Part shown: positions 44,694 to 53,881 of the stretch, piece after piece
How the letters are laid out: each line of letters opens with the position of its first letter
Position numbering within the stretch: the first letter of the stretch is position 1
NCBI GenBank assembly: GCA_965224275.1
Contig: CBDCYR010000001.1
Location: forward strand, 1-64,000
DNA length: 64,000 nt
Direction of reading: 5' to 3'
Source: CAUZWH01 sp965224275
GTDB taxonomy: Bacteria > Pseudomonadota > Alphaproteobacteria > SHVV01
Translations under genes and position numbers: made by a program
Notes under the pieces: generated by a model
Databases searched by the model: none
What the model was told of the DNA's origin: nothing
The model's input: only the letters and a program-made list of their open reading frames with translations

Positions 44694-45038
44694 GTGGCGC
44701 CAAAGAGCAACCCTCTTAAACTCAATACCCTACAGCTCAAAACCCTGACGCTGTTGCAAGAACTTGCACGCTCTCCGGAAACATCGACCCCGGTTGAGGA
44801 AACAAACGAGGTGCGTATCACTAACTTCCCGCACATTCACGGCAATCATTTCCACATTGGCGGCGCGGTTGCGATGGCCAAGGATGCGAGCGGCCTGCGC
44901 AACGAAAATGTCTGGCGCGCGCTCGAGCGTAAAGGGCTGGCGCGGGCGTTTTACCCGGTCGGCATCGTACTGACCAGTGAAGGCATCGCCTACGACACCC
45001 GCCTGCGTGACCGCATCTTGTTGCGGACCGATCACTGA
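44694..45038 (+). CDS. conserved hypothetical protein, 114 residues
   Basis: A GTG start at 44694 gives a basic, soluble protein. The most distinctive stretch is ITNFPHIHGNHFHIGGAVAM, rich in His, followed by GLRNENVWRALERKGLARAF. No transmembrane segment or signal peptide is seen. I do not recognise the family. It precedes an SDR gene by 11 bp, so the two are probably cotranscribed. Confidence 0.7.
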   Translation: MAPKSNPLKLNTLQLKTLTLLQELARSPETSTPVEETNEVRITNFPHIHGNHFHIGGAVAMAKDASGLRNENVWRALERKGLARAFYPVGIVLTSEGIAYDTRLRDRILLRTDH

Positions 45039-45049
45039 ACGAGAAGTTC

Positions 45050-45856
45050 ATGGGAACCGGCTTGCGGCTCGCCGATCGGCGAGCATTAGTCACCGGTAGC
45101 GGACGTGGCATCGGTGCGGCAATCGCCGATGCCTATGCGAGCGAAGGCGCATCGGTTCTCATCGTTGATCGAAATGCCGAAACGGCGGCGGCAACTGCCG
45201 CCCGCTTGCGCGACGGTGGTTCGCAGGCAGAGCACTTCGTCGGCGATGTTGCCGAACCCGACGATTGCCGGGGTATGGTCGCCCATTGCATCGAAACGTT
45301 CGGCGGGATCGACATCCTCGTAAACAATGCCGGGGTTGCTTTCCATAGCCTGTTTGTCGACACCAAACTGAAAGATTGGGACCGGGTGTTGCGCATCAAC
45401 CTCACGGGTCCGTTGCTGATCGGTCAAGCGGCGGCGCGTCATATGATGGCGCATGGCGGCGGTCGTATTATCAACATCGGCTCTACCTCGGGGCAACGCG
45501 GCGCAATGGGGCGTTCGGCATATGGCGCGGCAAAGGCCGGGTTGATGCAGCTCACGAGAATCATGGCTATCGAACTCGCGCCATTCGACATTGCCGTAAA
45601 TTCAATCGCGCCCGGCCCGATTCGAACGGACATCACCAATCATGGTCCGGAACAGACCGACGCCTACCTCGATCGAATCCCCATGCGACACTACGGCAAG
45701 CCCGAGGATGTGGCCGGCGCCGCACTCTATCTGGCCTCCGACGAGTGCCAGTTCGTAACCGGAAACATCATCAACGTCGACGGCGGATTTAACAGTTCCG
45801 GACTGATATTTTCGCTCGACGAAATGACGAACTATCGCAGCGGCCCGCAGGATTAA
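45050..45856 (+). CDS. short-chain dehydrogenase/reductase
   Basis: The 268-residue classical SDR has the NAD(P) motif VTGSGRGIGAAIADAYASEG, the NAG motif (VNNAGVAFHS), catalytic Ser in INIGSTSGQRG and Tyr/Lys in SAYGAAKAGL, and the C-terminal GNIINVDGGF signature. It oxidises an alcohol or reduces a ketone. The MFS gene starts 3 nt after its stop, so the transporter probably handles the same compound. Confidence 0.93.
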   Translation: MGTGLRLADRRALVTGSGRGIGAAIADAYASEGASVLIVDRNAETAAATAARLRDGGSQAEHFVGDVAEPDDCRGMVAHCIETFGGIDILVNNAGVAFHSLFVDTKLKDWDRVLRINLTGPLLIGQAAARHMMAHGGGRIINIGSTSGQRGAMGRSAYGAAKAGLMQLTRIMAIELAPFDIAVNSIAPGPIRTDITNHGPEQTDAYLDRIPMRHYGKPEDVAGAALYLASDECQFVTGNIINVDGGFNSSGLIFSLDEMTNYRSGPQD

Positions 45857-45859
45857 CGC

Positions 45860-47104
45860 TTGACCCTGCTACGGTTTGCGTTGCGGAACGCCCGGTTCCT
45901 GGCGTTCGGAGCCTTTGCCGGTCTTTTCTCCAGTTTCGGCCAGACCTACGTTATCGCGTTGTTCAACTCGGACATTCGGGCCGAATTCGATCTGTCTCAC
46001 GGTGACTTCGGACTGGTCTATTCGCTTGCCACCTTGGCCAGTGGTACCTGCTTGATTTGGGTTGGCCGGCTGATCGATAACATCGATTTGCGCAACTACG
46101 TGGTCGCCGTAAGCGCTGCACTAGCGATTGCTTGCTTCCTGCTCTCCTGGGCGCCAACAGTGATTTTCGTAGGGCTCGCCATCTTCGCGCTTCGCCTTAC
46201 CGGCCAAGGCCTGATGACGCATATCGGCCAAACCAGCATGGCGCGCTATTTCGATCGCGACCGCGGTAAAGCGATTTCAATCTCAATGATCGGTGCCCCG
46301 CTCGGCGCCGCATTTTTTCCGACCATCATCGTATTCCTGGTCGGGCTCTACGGTTGGCGAGGATCGTGGACGGCCTTCGCGATATTTGTCGTGGTCGTCG
46401 TCGCTCCGGTGATGTTGTGGCTGTTGCTGGGCCATGTCCAACACCACGCGACGTTCGTTGCCGGTATTGCTAAAGCTCACGCCGATGCGACGAGTGGCAC
46501 CCCGCAACGACGCCATTGGACACGACGCGAGGTCCTGCGGGACCCGCGCTTCTATCTCGCTATTCCCGCCGTTGTCGCACCGAGTTTTATTGTCACGGGA
46601 TTCTTCTTCCACCAACTCCATATTGTCGATGAGATGGGTTGGTCGCGGGCTTGGTTTGCGTCCACCTATTTTGCGTATGGCGGTGTGACGATCGCGGCGT
46701 CGCTCATATTTGGCCCCCTGATTGATCGGTTTGGTGCGGCCCGGCTGCTGCCCTTCAATTTGCTCCCACTCGGGCTGGCAATGTTGCTGTTCGCTGTGTC
46801 CAACGATCCAATGGTCGCCATTGGCTTCATGGTCGCATCCGGTATTACCGGTGGAGGTACATTTACCATCCTCGCGGCTCTGTGGGCCGAAGTGTATGGG
46901 ACGCGTCACCTGGGCGCGGTGCGGGCGTTCGCGGCATCGCTGTCAATTTATTCGACGGCAGCGTCGCCGTTTATCCTCGGGTGGTTGATCGACGGCGGCA
47001 CAACCGTACCTACCATGTCGATGGCGTGCCTGGCTTACATCGTGATCGCCACGGCATTGGTTTTGTTCGCCTATCGCGACGTGGCCGCAATCGGACGAGA
47101 CTGA
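45860..47104 (+). CDS. MFS transporter
   Basis: A TTG start at 45860 lies 3 nt after the SDR stop. The 414-residue protein has twelve helices, a motif A-like loop (LIWVGRLIDNIDLRNYVVA) and a central cytoplasmic loop (HHATFVAGIAKAHADATSGT). It resembles oxalate/formate-antiporter-like and monocarboxylate MFS carriers. Coupling to the SDR suggests uptake or export of a small acid or alcohol. Confidence 0.9.
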   Translation: MTLLRFALRNARFLAFGAFAGLFSSFGQTYVIALFNSDIRAEFDLSHGDFGLVYSLATLASGTCLIWVGRLIDNIDLRNYVVAVSAALAIACFLLSWAPTVIFVGLAIFALRLTGQGLMTHIGQTSMARYFDRDRGKAISISMIGAPLGAAFFPTIIVFLVGLYGWRGSWTAFAIFVVVVVAPVMLWLLLGHVQHHATFVAGIAKAHADATSGTPQRRHWTRREVLRDPRFYLAIPAVVAPSFIVTGFFFHQLHIVDEMGWSRAWFASTYFAYGGVTIAASLIFGPLIDRFGAARLLPFNLLPLGLAMLLFAVSNDPMVAIGFMVASGITGGGTFTILAALWAEVYGTRHLGAVRAFAASLSIYSTAASPFILGWLIDGGTTVPTMSMACLAYIVIATALVLFAYRDVAAIGRD

Positions 47105-47329
47105 CGCTTTCGCCGGGTTGGTGTGGTCGCACCTAGTCGATGAAATCCACTCGCTATGTGATTAGCGCCAATGGCAATTAGCGCTCGGGCAATTAGCGTT
47201 CGTTCCGCCCAGTGCGAAGAGAGTGCGTTACTCAACCCTTAGGTCGTTTCTCGTGGTGCTCGCGAAACCCCTCAAAGATAATGTAAAACAGTAGCTCGAC
47301 CCACCGATGGGTCGCCGCGGGTAGATGCA
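47105..47329. other. intergenic region with degenerate palindrome and short repeats
   Basis: At 47133-47153 there is a decayed copy of the CTAGTGGAT palindrome (ctagtcgat, then gaa, then atccactcg). From 47161 the motif aattagcg recurs three times at about 15-bp spacing (47161, 47175, 47190). Nothing else is seen; the promoter of the receiver gene presumably lies before 47330. Confidence 0.6.
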
Positions 47330-49024
47330 ATGTCGGGTGACGCTCAATCAGCAGGGCAAATCGACTGGCGCCGGCTTCGAGTCCTGCTCGTTGATTCCGA
47401 CGCACGATTTCAATCCTGGGCCCAATCGGTGCTGTTGCATACCGGCGTCAACAATTTCCACGCAGCCTCTGCGAGCGACAAGGCGTTCGAAATTCTCGAG
47501 CGCAACAAAATCGACGTTTGTCTGGTTGATCTCTTTATTGACGGCATGGCTGCGGCCCGTTTTCTGCGCGAGTTGCGCAATCCAAAGAAAAGCCCGATCC
47601 CCGACGTTTCGGTGATTCTGCTCTCAAAGTCGGGCGATCAGCGGTTGCTGCGCGAAGCGTGCGAGGCGGGCATCGAAAACGTTGTCCGAAAACCGATTTC
47701 GCAAAATGATTTCCTACGGCGTATTTCAAATACGGTCGCGAGCCCGCGGCGCATCATTTGGGTCGATACGTATGTTGGGCCTGACCGGCGTCGCGTTGAA
47801 GACGCGTACTACAACGGTCCCGAGCGGCGCGGCAAAGCAAAGTCCGGCCCGCCCGCAGCGCGACCAGCGGATCCTGCCGAGCAGGCGCCGCAAAAGTCGG
47901 CCATGGGCCCGGCGATGGAGCGCGCTGAAAAGAAAAAGCCGCTAGTCCAACCCACGCAAGTCAAGTCCGAACCCAGCATCACCTATGCTCGGGATCCGTC
48001 GAGCCCGAGCAGTGAACCCGACGTAAAACTCGTGCGCGAGGAAGCTACCTCCTCCAAATCGGAAATCAAGCTCGTCCGTGAGGAAACCAAGAGCAAGCCC
48101 AAACCCGAACTGATTGCTGAACCGACCCTGAAGAAACCAGCGCCAGAATTGGCGAAGCTGGAGCCAATTGCGGATAGCGGTGAAGCCCAAGAGCCTGTTC
48201 CCGATACGGCGCCGCACGACTCGGACGACGAACTCATCCTTCCGCCCGGTGAAATGCGTGATGACGTCGACGACTGGTCGAGCGCGCTCGACGAACTCGC
48301 GGGTCTTCGCCAAGGGGCCAAAGAGGATCCGGACTATCTACCCGAACATGATGACGACGAAGACAGCTTCCGCGTTGAAACCGACGACTCGCCGATCGAC
48401 GTGGCTACTACTCCCGAGCGCATCCGCGCCGCCGAGCCCCCAAGCCAAGAGGCGCCGGTCAGTGCGGTGGTCGAGGGCGATGGCGGTGCGCGGGACGGAA
48501 TTATTGAACGCGTCGAGGAAATCCCGGTTGGCGAGATCCTGGAATACCATCAGCTCTGGTTGGATTCGCGTGGCGAAGAGGGCGAACGCGCCGAGCTCAA
48601 CGGAGAAGACCTCGCGGGTTACGACTTTGCCGATGCCAACCTCACCAATGCCGATTTGCGCGACGCCGATTGTTCGGAAACCGTCTTCACCAACGCAAAT
48701 CTGGATGCGGTGGATTTGCGCGGTGCAACGTTGAACGCAGCACGTTGCCGCGGCACCAACTTCAATGTTGCCAAGATGCGCCGGGTTGATCTCCGCCTTT
48801 CCAATATGAAAGGAGCGACCATGCGCGGCACCGATCTGTCCGGTGCTCAACTTGAAGGCGGTGCTTTCGACAACGCCGACATGACTGGCGCAAACTTGTT
48901 TCACACTGATGTGTCGGGAACCGATTTGCGCAATACGATTGGCTTACAGCAAGCGCAGCTGGGATCGGTTCGTGGCAACACCAAAACGAAACTCCCGCCC
49001 GGTTTACGATTGCCACGGAGCTAG
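47330..49024 (+). CDS. receiver-domain and pentapeptide-repeat fusion protein
   Basis: The 564-residue protein starts with a CheY-like receiver (LRVLLVDSDARFQSWAQSV, phospho-acceptor Asp in DVCLVDLFID, Lys in NVVRKPIS). Next come paired GPDRRR and GPERRG motifs often found in response-regulator tails, then a long charged, low-complexity linker (about residues 165-400). The C-terminal part is pentapeptide repeats of the A(D/N)Lxx type (LAGYDFADANLTNADLRDAD and on), a right-handed quadrilateral helix. No DNA-binding output is visible. The TAG stop is part of a ctagtggat half-site at 49021. Confidence 0.88.
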   Translation: MSGDAQSAGQIDWRRLRVLLVDSDARFQSWAQSVLLHTGVNNFHAASASDKAFEILERNKIDVCLVDLFIDGMAAARFLRELRNPKKSPIPDVSVILLSKSGDQRLLREACEAGIENVVRKPISQNDFLRRISNTVASPRRIIWVDTYVGPDRRRVEDAYYNGPERRGKAKSGPPAARPADPAEQAPQKSAMGPAMERAEKKKPLVQPTQVKSEPSITYARDPSSPSSEPDVKLVREEATSSKSEIKLVREETKSKPKPELIAEPTLKKPAPELAKLEPIADSGEAQEPVPDTAPHDSDDELILPPGEMRDDVDDWSSALDELAGLRQGAKEDPDYLPEHDDDEDSFRVETDDSPIDVATTPERIRAAEPPSQEAPVSAVVEGDGGARDGIIERVEEIPVGEILEYHQLWLDSRGEEGERAELNGEDLAGYDFADANLTNADLRDADCSETVFTNANLDAVDLRGATLNAARCRGTNFNVAKMRRVDLRLSNMKGATMRGTDLSGAQLEGGAFDNADMTGANLFHTDVSGTDLRNTIGLQQAQLGSVRGNTKTKLPPGLRLPRS

Positions 49025-49029
49025 TGGAT
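49021..49029 (+). repeat. CTAGTGGAT half-site at a stop codon
   Basis: The single arm ctagtggat begins one base before and contains the TAG stop of the receiver-pentapeptide gene; no matching second arm follows. It is the same sequence as the palindrome arms at 17369 and 53860. Confidence 0.5.
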
Positions 49030-49056
49030 AGTGTGTGAGCGCGGGGTCCAGGCAAC

Positions 49057-49458
49057 TTGAACTCGAAATTCAAAGAGTTTCTGTGGCCGAAGATCGACGA
49101 CATAGAGATGGCCAAACGAGCTGCACAGCAGGGACTGATGGCGTCGTTTTTCGTTGCCATGTTCGTTGCGCTGATTCCCGACTTCAGCGTTTCCTTCTAT
49201 CAGGTGTTTCCCAGCGACTACCTCAATTGGATCGGCATGGTCCTGTGGTTCGGTCTCGGTGCAGGTATTTACTATATGTCCCGATTGGCAGCGATAGCCG
49301 CCTTCATACTTTTTGTGCTCGAGCGACTACTGTCGCTACAAGACGGTGAGCGTGCGTTCGGCCTGATCCTCGCGCTGTTGTTGGCAATGGCTTTCCTGAC
49401 CACAGTTCGTGCAACGCTGCGTTATCACGAACTCGGTGGCGACGGCGAGCAAGCGTAG
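49057..49458 (+). CDS. small integral membrane protein
   Basis: A TTG start at 49057 gives 133 residues with about four hydrophobic helices (LMASFFVAMFVALIPDFSV, WIGMVLWFGLGAGIYYM, LAAIAAFILFVLERLL, AFGLILALLLAMAFL). No family is recognised. It lies 32 bp after the receiver-pentapeptide gene and 11 bp before aspartate dehydrogenase. Confidence 0.75.
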   Translation: MNSKFKEFLWPKIDDIEMAKRAAQQGLMASFFVAMFVALIPDFSVSFYQVFPSDYLNWIGMVLWFGLGAGIYYMSRLAAIAAFILFVLERLLSLQDGERAFGLILALLLAMAFLTTVRATLRYHELGGDGEQA

Positions 49459-49469
49459 GGCGTATAGCC

Positions 49470-50306
49470 GTGACGGCGACCACCAATATCAATCCAACCA
49501 CGCCGCTTAATGTCGGAATAGCCGGCTTCGGCACTATTGGCCGCAGGGTTGCCGAGGCTCTCGACGACGGAATCGACGGCCTGTCGCTGGTTGGTGTTTG
49601 TGGACGTGACCCGGTGAAAACCGAAGCCAACGTCGCGGAGTTGACGAATCCCGTGCCGGTTCTCGCGGCAACCGACCTGGCAAAGGTAGCGGAGGTTGTT
49701 GTCGAGTGTGTTCCCAAGGCCGCCTTCCTCGACATCGTCACCCCGGCGCTCGAACACGGTTGCCGGGTGATCACAGTCTCCGGTGCGGGACTTCTCGAAC
49801 ACCCGGAGATCAGCGATCTCGCTGCACGTAAGGGGACGCAAATTATCCTGGCGACCGGCGCGCTTCTGGGACTCGATGCGGTGCGGGCCGCTGCTGAAGG
49901 CGAGATCCAAGAGATCACGATGGTCACCCGCAAGCCACCAAGCTCGCTGATGGGTGCCCCTCACCTCGAGGCCAACAACATCGACGTCAGTGCGCTCGAC
50001 GGGCCCCTCAAAGTATTCTCAGGATCGGCCCGCGAGGGCGCCGCCGGGTTCCCGGCAAACGTCAACGTTGCGGCCGCATTGGGGCTAGCCGGCATCGGTG
50101 CCGACCAAACCAAACTCGAAATTTGGGCCGATCCGAGTGTGACCCGAAACACCCATTCCATCAGGGTTGAAAGTGCCGAAGCGCGCTTTGAAATGAAGAT
50201 CGAAAACGTTCCGACCGAGGAGAATCCCGCAACGGGTAAGTTAACCGCACTTAGCGTTATTGCCTGCCTTCGCGGCCTCGTGGCACCGCTGAAGGTCGGA
50301 TCTTAA
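49470..50306 (+). CDS. aspartate dehydrogenase-like NAD(P) oxidoreductase
   Basis: A GTG start gives 278 residues. The dinucleotide motif is VGIAGFGTIGRRVAEALDDG and the family-specific segments are LLEHPEISDLAARKGTQIIL, GALLGLDAVRAAAEG, FPANVNVAAALGLAGIGADQ and WADPSVTRNTHSI with the catalytic His. These match L-aspartate dehydrogenase (NadX type), which makes iminoaspartate for NAD synthesis or aspartate catabolism. No nadA or nadC is in the window, so a catabolic role or another amino acid is possible. Confidence 0.87.
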   Translation: MTATTNINPTTPLNVGIAGFGTIGRRVAEALDDGIDGLSLVGVCGRDPVKTEANVAELTNPVPVLAATDLAKVAEVVVECVPKAAFLDIVTPALEHGCRVITVSGAGLLEHPEISDLAARKGTQIILATGALLGLDAVRAAAEGEIQEITMVTRKPPSSLMGAPHLEANNIDVSALDGPLKVFSGSAREGAAGFPANVNVAAALGLAGIGADQTKLEIWADPSVTRNTHSIRVESAEARFEMKIENVPTEENPATGKLTALSVIACLRGLVAPLKVGS

Positions 50307-50319
50307 CCCTCGAAACCAG

Positions 50320-50757
50320 TTACTCGACGCGTGTCCAGTTCTGCGTTTTGCAGAAAATGAAGACGCAGCCACTAACTTTTAGTGCGTTTGAACCGGCCTC
50401 CTCGAGTTTCGAGCTGTAGGTCTTGCCGTCTTCGGGGTTGTAGATTTTTCCGCCATCCCACTTGCCGGGCTCTTTGCCAGTGAAGTTGGATAGCAGCTTG
50501 AGGCCAAGGATCGGCCGGCTGCGCATGGTTTCGTTCTCGTTATTGATATCGAGCTTGGCCGAGCCATCGGTGTTATTGGGCTCTTTGAGCCATACAATTT
50601 CGCCGCATAGTTTATCACCACAGGCCTCGATCTTGACATGAGACTTACCGCTGTCGGTGAGCCACATCCCTTTCGGATCGGCGTACCCGTTACCCGCAAA
50701 CGCGACCACGATCGCAAAACCGAGAACCACGATCCACACCTTGTCCATCTTCATCAT
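50320..50757 (-). CDS. DUF2147 secreted protein
   Basis: The start is uncertain between closely spaced Met codons (50775, 50757, 50754); those after ggaag are preferred. A signal peptide (VWIVVLGFAIVVAFAGNGYA) precedes a DUF2147 domain: DPKGMWLTDSGKSHVKIEAC, GDKLCGEIVWLKEP, ILGLKLLSNF, YNPEDGKTYSSKL and GCVFIFCKTQNWTRV. DUF2147 is a periplasmic beta-barrel of unknown function. It follows the CoA-transferase gene in the same direction. Confidence 0.88.
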   Translation of the reverse strand: MMKMDKVWIVVLGFAIVVAFAGNGYADPKGMWLTDSGKSHVKIEACGDKLCGEIVWLKEPNNTDGSAKLDINNENETMRSRPILGLKLLSNFTGKEPGKWDGGKIYNPEDGKTYSSKLEEAGSNALKVSGCVFIFCKTQNWTRVE

Positions 50758-50777
50758 CGCTTCCAACCTCATCACGA

Positions 50778-52022
50778 TCAGATAATCCCCTGCTCCTTAA
50801 GTTCGGCCATTTCGTCATTGGTCAAACCGAGGATATCGCCGTAAACGTCCTGATTATGCGCACCGAGTTCGGTCGATCCGAGCCACTCGATATCCCCGGG
50901 CGTTTGGTCGAGGAGCGGCACAATGCCGGGCATGGCGACATCGCCAAAGAAGTCATCTTGGACGCGCCGGATCATATTGCGTGCGACGAGCTGTGGATTC
51001 TCCGCAACTTCTTTAATGGTGTTGATCGGCGCACAAACGACGTTGTGTTGATTGAGGATATCATCGATTTCCTCGGCGGTTTTGGTTGCCGCCCACGCGG
51101 TAATCGCGGCTTCGACTTCTTCCTGGGCCGCGGCCCGCTTGTCGTGGGTGTCGTGGCGCGCCAATTCAGGCCGCTCGATCGCGGTACAAAACCGTTGGTA
51201 CATCTCATCAACGTTAGCGGCGATGACCATCCACAAGCCATCTTTCGACTTATAGATATTGGAGGGGACGACCCCTGGTAATCCGGTGCCGCCGGGCTGG
51301 CGGATCGCGCCGCACTTATCGTAGTCGGGCAACGCGCTTTCCATGAAAGTGAAACAGGATTCAAGGATGGTGGCGTCAACCACCTGCCCCTTGCCGCCGC
51401 CGAGGCCGTCGCGCCAATAGAGCGCCATCAGCATGCCTTGAGCTGCGAACATGCCGGTCAGCGTGTCGCCGATCGAAATAGCGGTTCGCGGCGGCGGTTC
51501 ACCGGGAAATCCATTCAAGTAGCGAATCCCGCCCATGGCCTCGCCGCCGCTAGCAAACCCAGGACGCTGCGCGTAAGGACCGTCCTGCCCAAACCCGGAA
51601 ACCCGGGTAATAATCAGACCTGGATTGATCTTGTGGAGTTCTTCGGGCCCCAGGCCCCATTTCTCGAGCATCCCGGGGCGGAAGTTCTCAATCAATCCGT
51701 CAGCCGTTTCGCACAGGCGTTTGATCAGGTTTGATCCGCGCTTATCGCGCAAGTTGGCGGTAATCAGCTTCTTGTTTCGCGCGAGCAACGGCCACCACAA
51801 GCCCTTGCCCTTGTACTTGTTCATTCCCCAAACTCGCATGGGATCGGTGCGATCAGGTGCCTCCACCTTGATGACTTCGGCCCCAAAATCGGCCATCCGG
51901 CTGCCGACAAAGGGACCGGCCAGCATCTGGCCAATCTCGATAATACGAAGACCCGCGAGTGGCCCTTTTCGTTTCGTGGTTGCCGCACGATCGCGCGCGG
52001 TCTCACCAGCTTTTTCGAGCAC
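50778..52022 (-). CDS. class III (CaiB/BaiF) CoA-transferase
   Basis: The 414-residue protein has the family start LAGLRIIEIGQMLAGPFVGS, the CoA-binding ADFGAEVIKVEAPDRTDPMR, NFRPGMLEKWGLG and GFGQDGPYAQRPG, and the catalytic Asp in the IGDTLTGM loop near residue 187. It moves CoA between carboxylic acids. The alpha/beta hydrolase at 52053 is just upstream in the same operon. Confidence 0.93.
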   Translation of the reverse strand: MLEKAGETARDRAATTKRKGPLAGLRIIEIGQMLAGPFVGSRMADFGAEVIKVEAPDRTDPMRVWGMNKYKGKGLWWPLLARNKKLITANLRDKRGSNLIKRLCETADGLIENFRPGMLEKWGLGPEELHKINPGLIITRVSGFGQDGPYAQRPGFASGGEAMGGIRYLNGFPGEPPPRTAISIGDTLTGMFAAQGMLMALYWRDGLGGGKGQVVDATILESCFTFMESALPDYDKCGAIRQPGGTGLPGVVPSNIYKSKDGLWMVIAANVDEMYQRFCTAIERPELARHDTHDKRAAAQEEVEAAITAWAATKTAEEIDDILNQHNVVCAPINTIKEVAENPQLVARNMIRRVQDDFFGDVAMPGIVPLLDQTPGDIEWLGSTELGAHNQDVYGDILGLTNDEMAELKEQGII

Positions 52023-52052
52023 GCTGTGTCCTTCCCGGGATTCCGCCCCAAC

Positions 52053-52856
52053 TCAGTGTTTGGTGAACCAGTCCAGCAACGTATTACAAAAGCGGATCTT
52101 CTGCTCCTTACCCGCGACAACGTGAGCGACATCCTCCATCATCACGCCTTCCGCATTCGGCACACCCTGTTCGATCGGGATCGTCAAGCGCGGCGCGGTC
52201 ACCATGTCGCGGCCGGCATGAACGACCAGCATCGGGGCGTTGATCTGGTCGAGCCGATCAACGGTATCGTGCGTGATACAGGCATGGACGAAGCGCTCAT
52301 GCGCGCCGATTTTTCCCAGCAGATCCTTCCAACCGCCATCGGGGCCCAGCAGAACGTCCTTCTTTTTGTTGAAATATTCGGGCGCGAATGAATGTAACAC
52401 CACGGAGAGCTGGAAGGCGTAGAAGCCAACATCGCGGTGCAGCGTGGTGAACATCTCGAGTTGGTTTTGGAAGTGACTGTCGGCCTTGGCCCAGCATCCG
52501 GTATTAACCAGGCTGCGAATTCTCTCGGGATAATTAATCGCTATCTCTTGGCCGATACACGCGCCCATCCCGACCATGCCGAGCATATGGAACTTTTCGA
52601 TTCCCAAATGCTGGGTGAGGCCGACAACGTCGTCGGCGTACAAGCGTATTGATGAATCGACCGAGACATCGTCGGTCGATTCGCCGATCCCGCGATGGTC
52701 AAATATGACGACCGAATAGCGATCGGTTAGGCCGCGAGGGACATGTTTTTCCTCGCCGTGGCAAAAGGTTCCCCAACCGCCGGCACAAACGAGCGGATCG
52801 CCCTCGCCATGAACCTCGTAGTACATTTCGTGGTTGTTGATCGTCGCAATCGGCAT
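52053..52856 (-). CDS. alpha/beta hydrolase
   Basis: The 267-residue protein has the usual MYYEVHGEGDPLVCAGGWGT start, DHRGIGESTDD, and an elbow reading GMVGMGACIG, in which the nucleophile position of GxSxG is Gly or Met rather than Ser. The acidic and His positions (HAGRDMVT, DVAHVVAGKE) look present. Loss of the nucleophile would make it a non-hydrolytic or pseudoenzyme member; the alignment should be checked. It heads the leftward operon with the CoA-transferase. Confidence 0.85.
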   Translation of the reverse strand: MPIATINNHEMYYEVHGEGDPLVCAGGWGTFCHGEEKHVPRGLTDRYSVVIFDHRGIGESTDDVSVDSSIRLYADDVVGLTQHLGIEKFHMLGMVGMGACIGQEIAINYPERIRSLVNTGCWAKADSHFQNQLEMFTTLHRDVGFYAFQLSVVLHSFAPEYFNKKKDVLLGPDGGWKDLLGKIGAHERFVHACITHDTVDRLDQINAPMLVVHAGRDMVTAPRLTIPIEQGVPNAEGVMMEDVAHVVAGKEQKIRFCNTLLDWFTKH

Positions 52857-52966
52857 TTCCTATTACCCTTCGTCGTTACCAATCCATGCTCGGTGTTTGG
52901 CGTGACGCGCGCGCTCAGAACCGGATATAACCGGCAGACGCGCTTCGTTTCGTCAGGGGGATTACC

Positions 52967-53818
52967 ATGAAAATTGCGAGTTATCTACTGGATGGCCGTT
53001 CAGCCTATGGCGTTGTCTCGGGCGACGGCCTGATCACCGTTAGCAAGGGACTCGGCAACAAATACGAGAACCTGCGCGCCGTCCTCGAAGCCGGCGCCTT
53101 GGACGAAGTTCGCGCGGCGGCGGACGGACAAGCTACTGATGTCAACGTCGACGACGTGCAATTCTTACCGGTGATAGCCAATCCACCGAAGATCCTTTGC
53201 GTCGGCCTCAATTATGAAGCGCACCGGATCGAAGCCGGTCGAGACAAAACCGAATACCCCACCATCTTCGTCCGCTTCCCGACCTCACAGGTTGGCCACA
53301 ACCAACCCATGATCCGCACGAAGGTATCGGATCGATACGACTATGAGGGCGAACTGGCGATCGTAATCGGCAAGCAAGGCCGCTATCTCAGCGAAGACGA
53401 CGCGCTCAGTATCGTCGCCGGGTACACGTGCTTCAACGACGGCAGCATTCGCGATTGGCAACGCCATACAATCCAGTTCACCCCTGGCAAAAATTTTCCC
53501 AACTCTGGGGCGTGCGGCCCGTGGATGACAACCGCTGACGAAATCCCGGACCCGCAAGATTTGGTGCTCGAAACCCGACTGAACGGTGAGGTTGTGCAGC
53601 ACACCAACACCGACGACATGACTTATCCGGTGCGCGAAATCATCAACTATTGCTCAACATTTACCGACCTGATGCCCGGCGACGTCATTCCGACGGGAAC
53701 CCCATCGGGCGTTGGAATGGCGCGGACGCCGCAATTGTGGATGAAACCCGGCGATGTCGTCGAAGTCGACATCTCGAAGATTGGGGTTTTACGCAACCCG
53801 ATCGAAGCGGAGATTTAG
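52967..53818 (+). CDS. fumarylacetoacetate hydrolase-family protein
   Basis: The 283-residue protein has the FAH C-terminal fold: CVGLNYEAHRIEAGRDK, the metal-ligand segment YDYEGELAIVIGK with Glu residues, CFNDGSIRDWQ with Asp, TPGKNFPNSGACGPWM and PTGTPSGVGMAR. Family members hydrolyse or decarboxylate ketoacids late in aromatic catabolism. It is transcribed alone, divergent from the hydrolase at 52053. Confidence 0.93.
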   Translation: MKIASYLLDGRSAYGVVSGDGLITVSKGLGNKYENLRAVLEAGALDEVRAAADGQATDVNVDDVQFLPVIANPPKILCVGLNYEAHRIEAGRDKTEYPTIFVRFPTSQVGHNQPMIRTKVSDRYDYEGELAIVIGKQGRYLSEDDALSIVAGYTCFNDGSIRDWQRHTIQFTPGKNFPNSGACGPWMTTADEIPDPQDLVLETRLNGEVVQHTNTDDMTYPVREIINYCSTFTDLMPGDVIPTGTPSGVGMARTPQLWMKPGDVVEVDISKIGVLRNPIEAEI

Positions 53819-53881
53819 GAAGCGTTGGTGTTTGGGAAGCGTTGGTGTTTTGCCCGACTCTAGTGGATTTTCATCCACTAG
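53819..53881. terminator. CTAGTGGAT palindrome between convergent genes
   Basis: Arms ctagtggat (53860-53868) and atccactag (53873-53881) enclose a tttc loop, and the flanks extend the pairing imperfectly (gcccgact / gggttgggc). It contains the TAG stop of the leftward phosphate transporter (53878-53880) and follows the FAA gene by 41 bp, so it may end transcription from both sides. A short direct repeat, gaagcgttggtgttt, occurs twice just before it (53819-53850). Confidence 0.8.

Noticed and set aside
47155..47200. CRISPR-like array from the aattagcg repeats
   Set aside because: Three 8-bp repeats with 7-bp spacers are far too short, and no cas genes are present.
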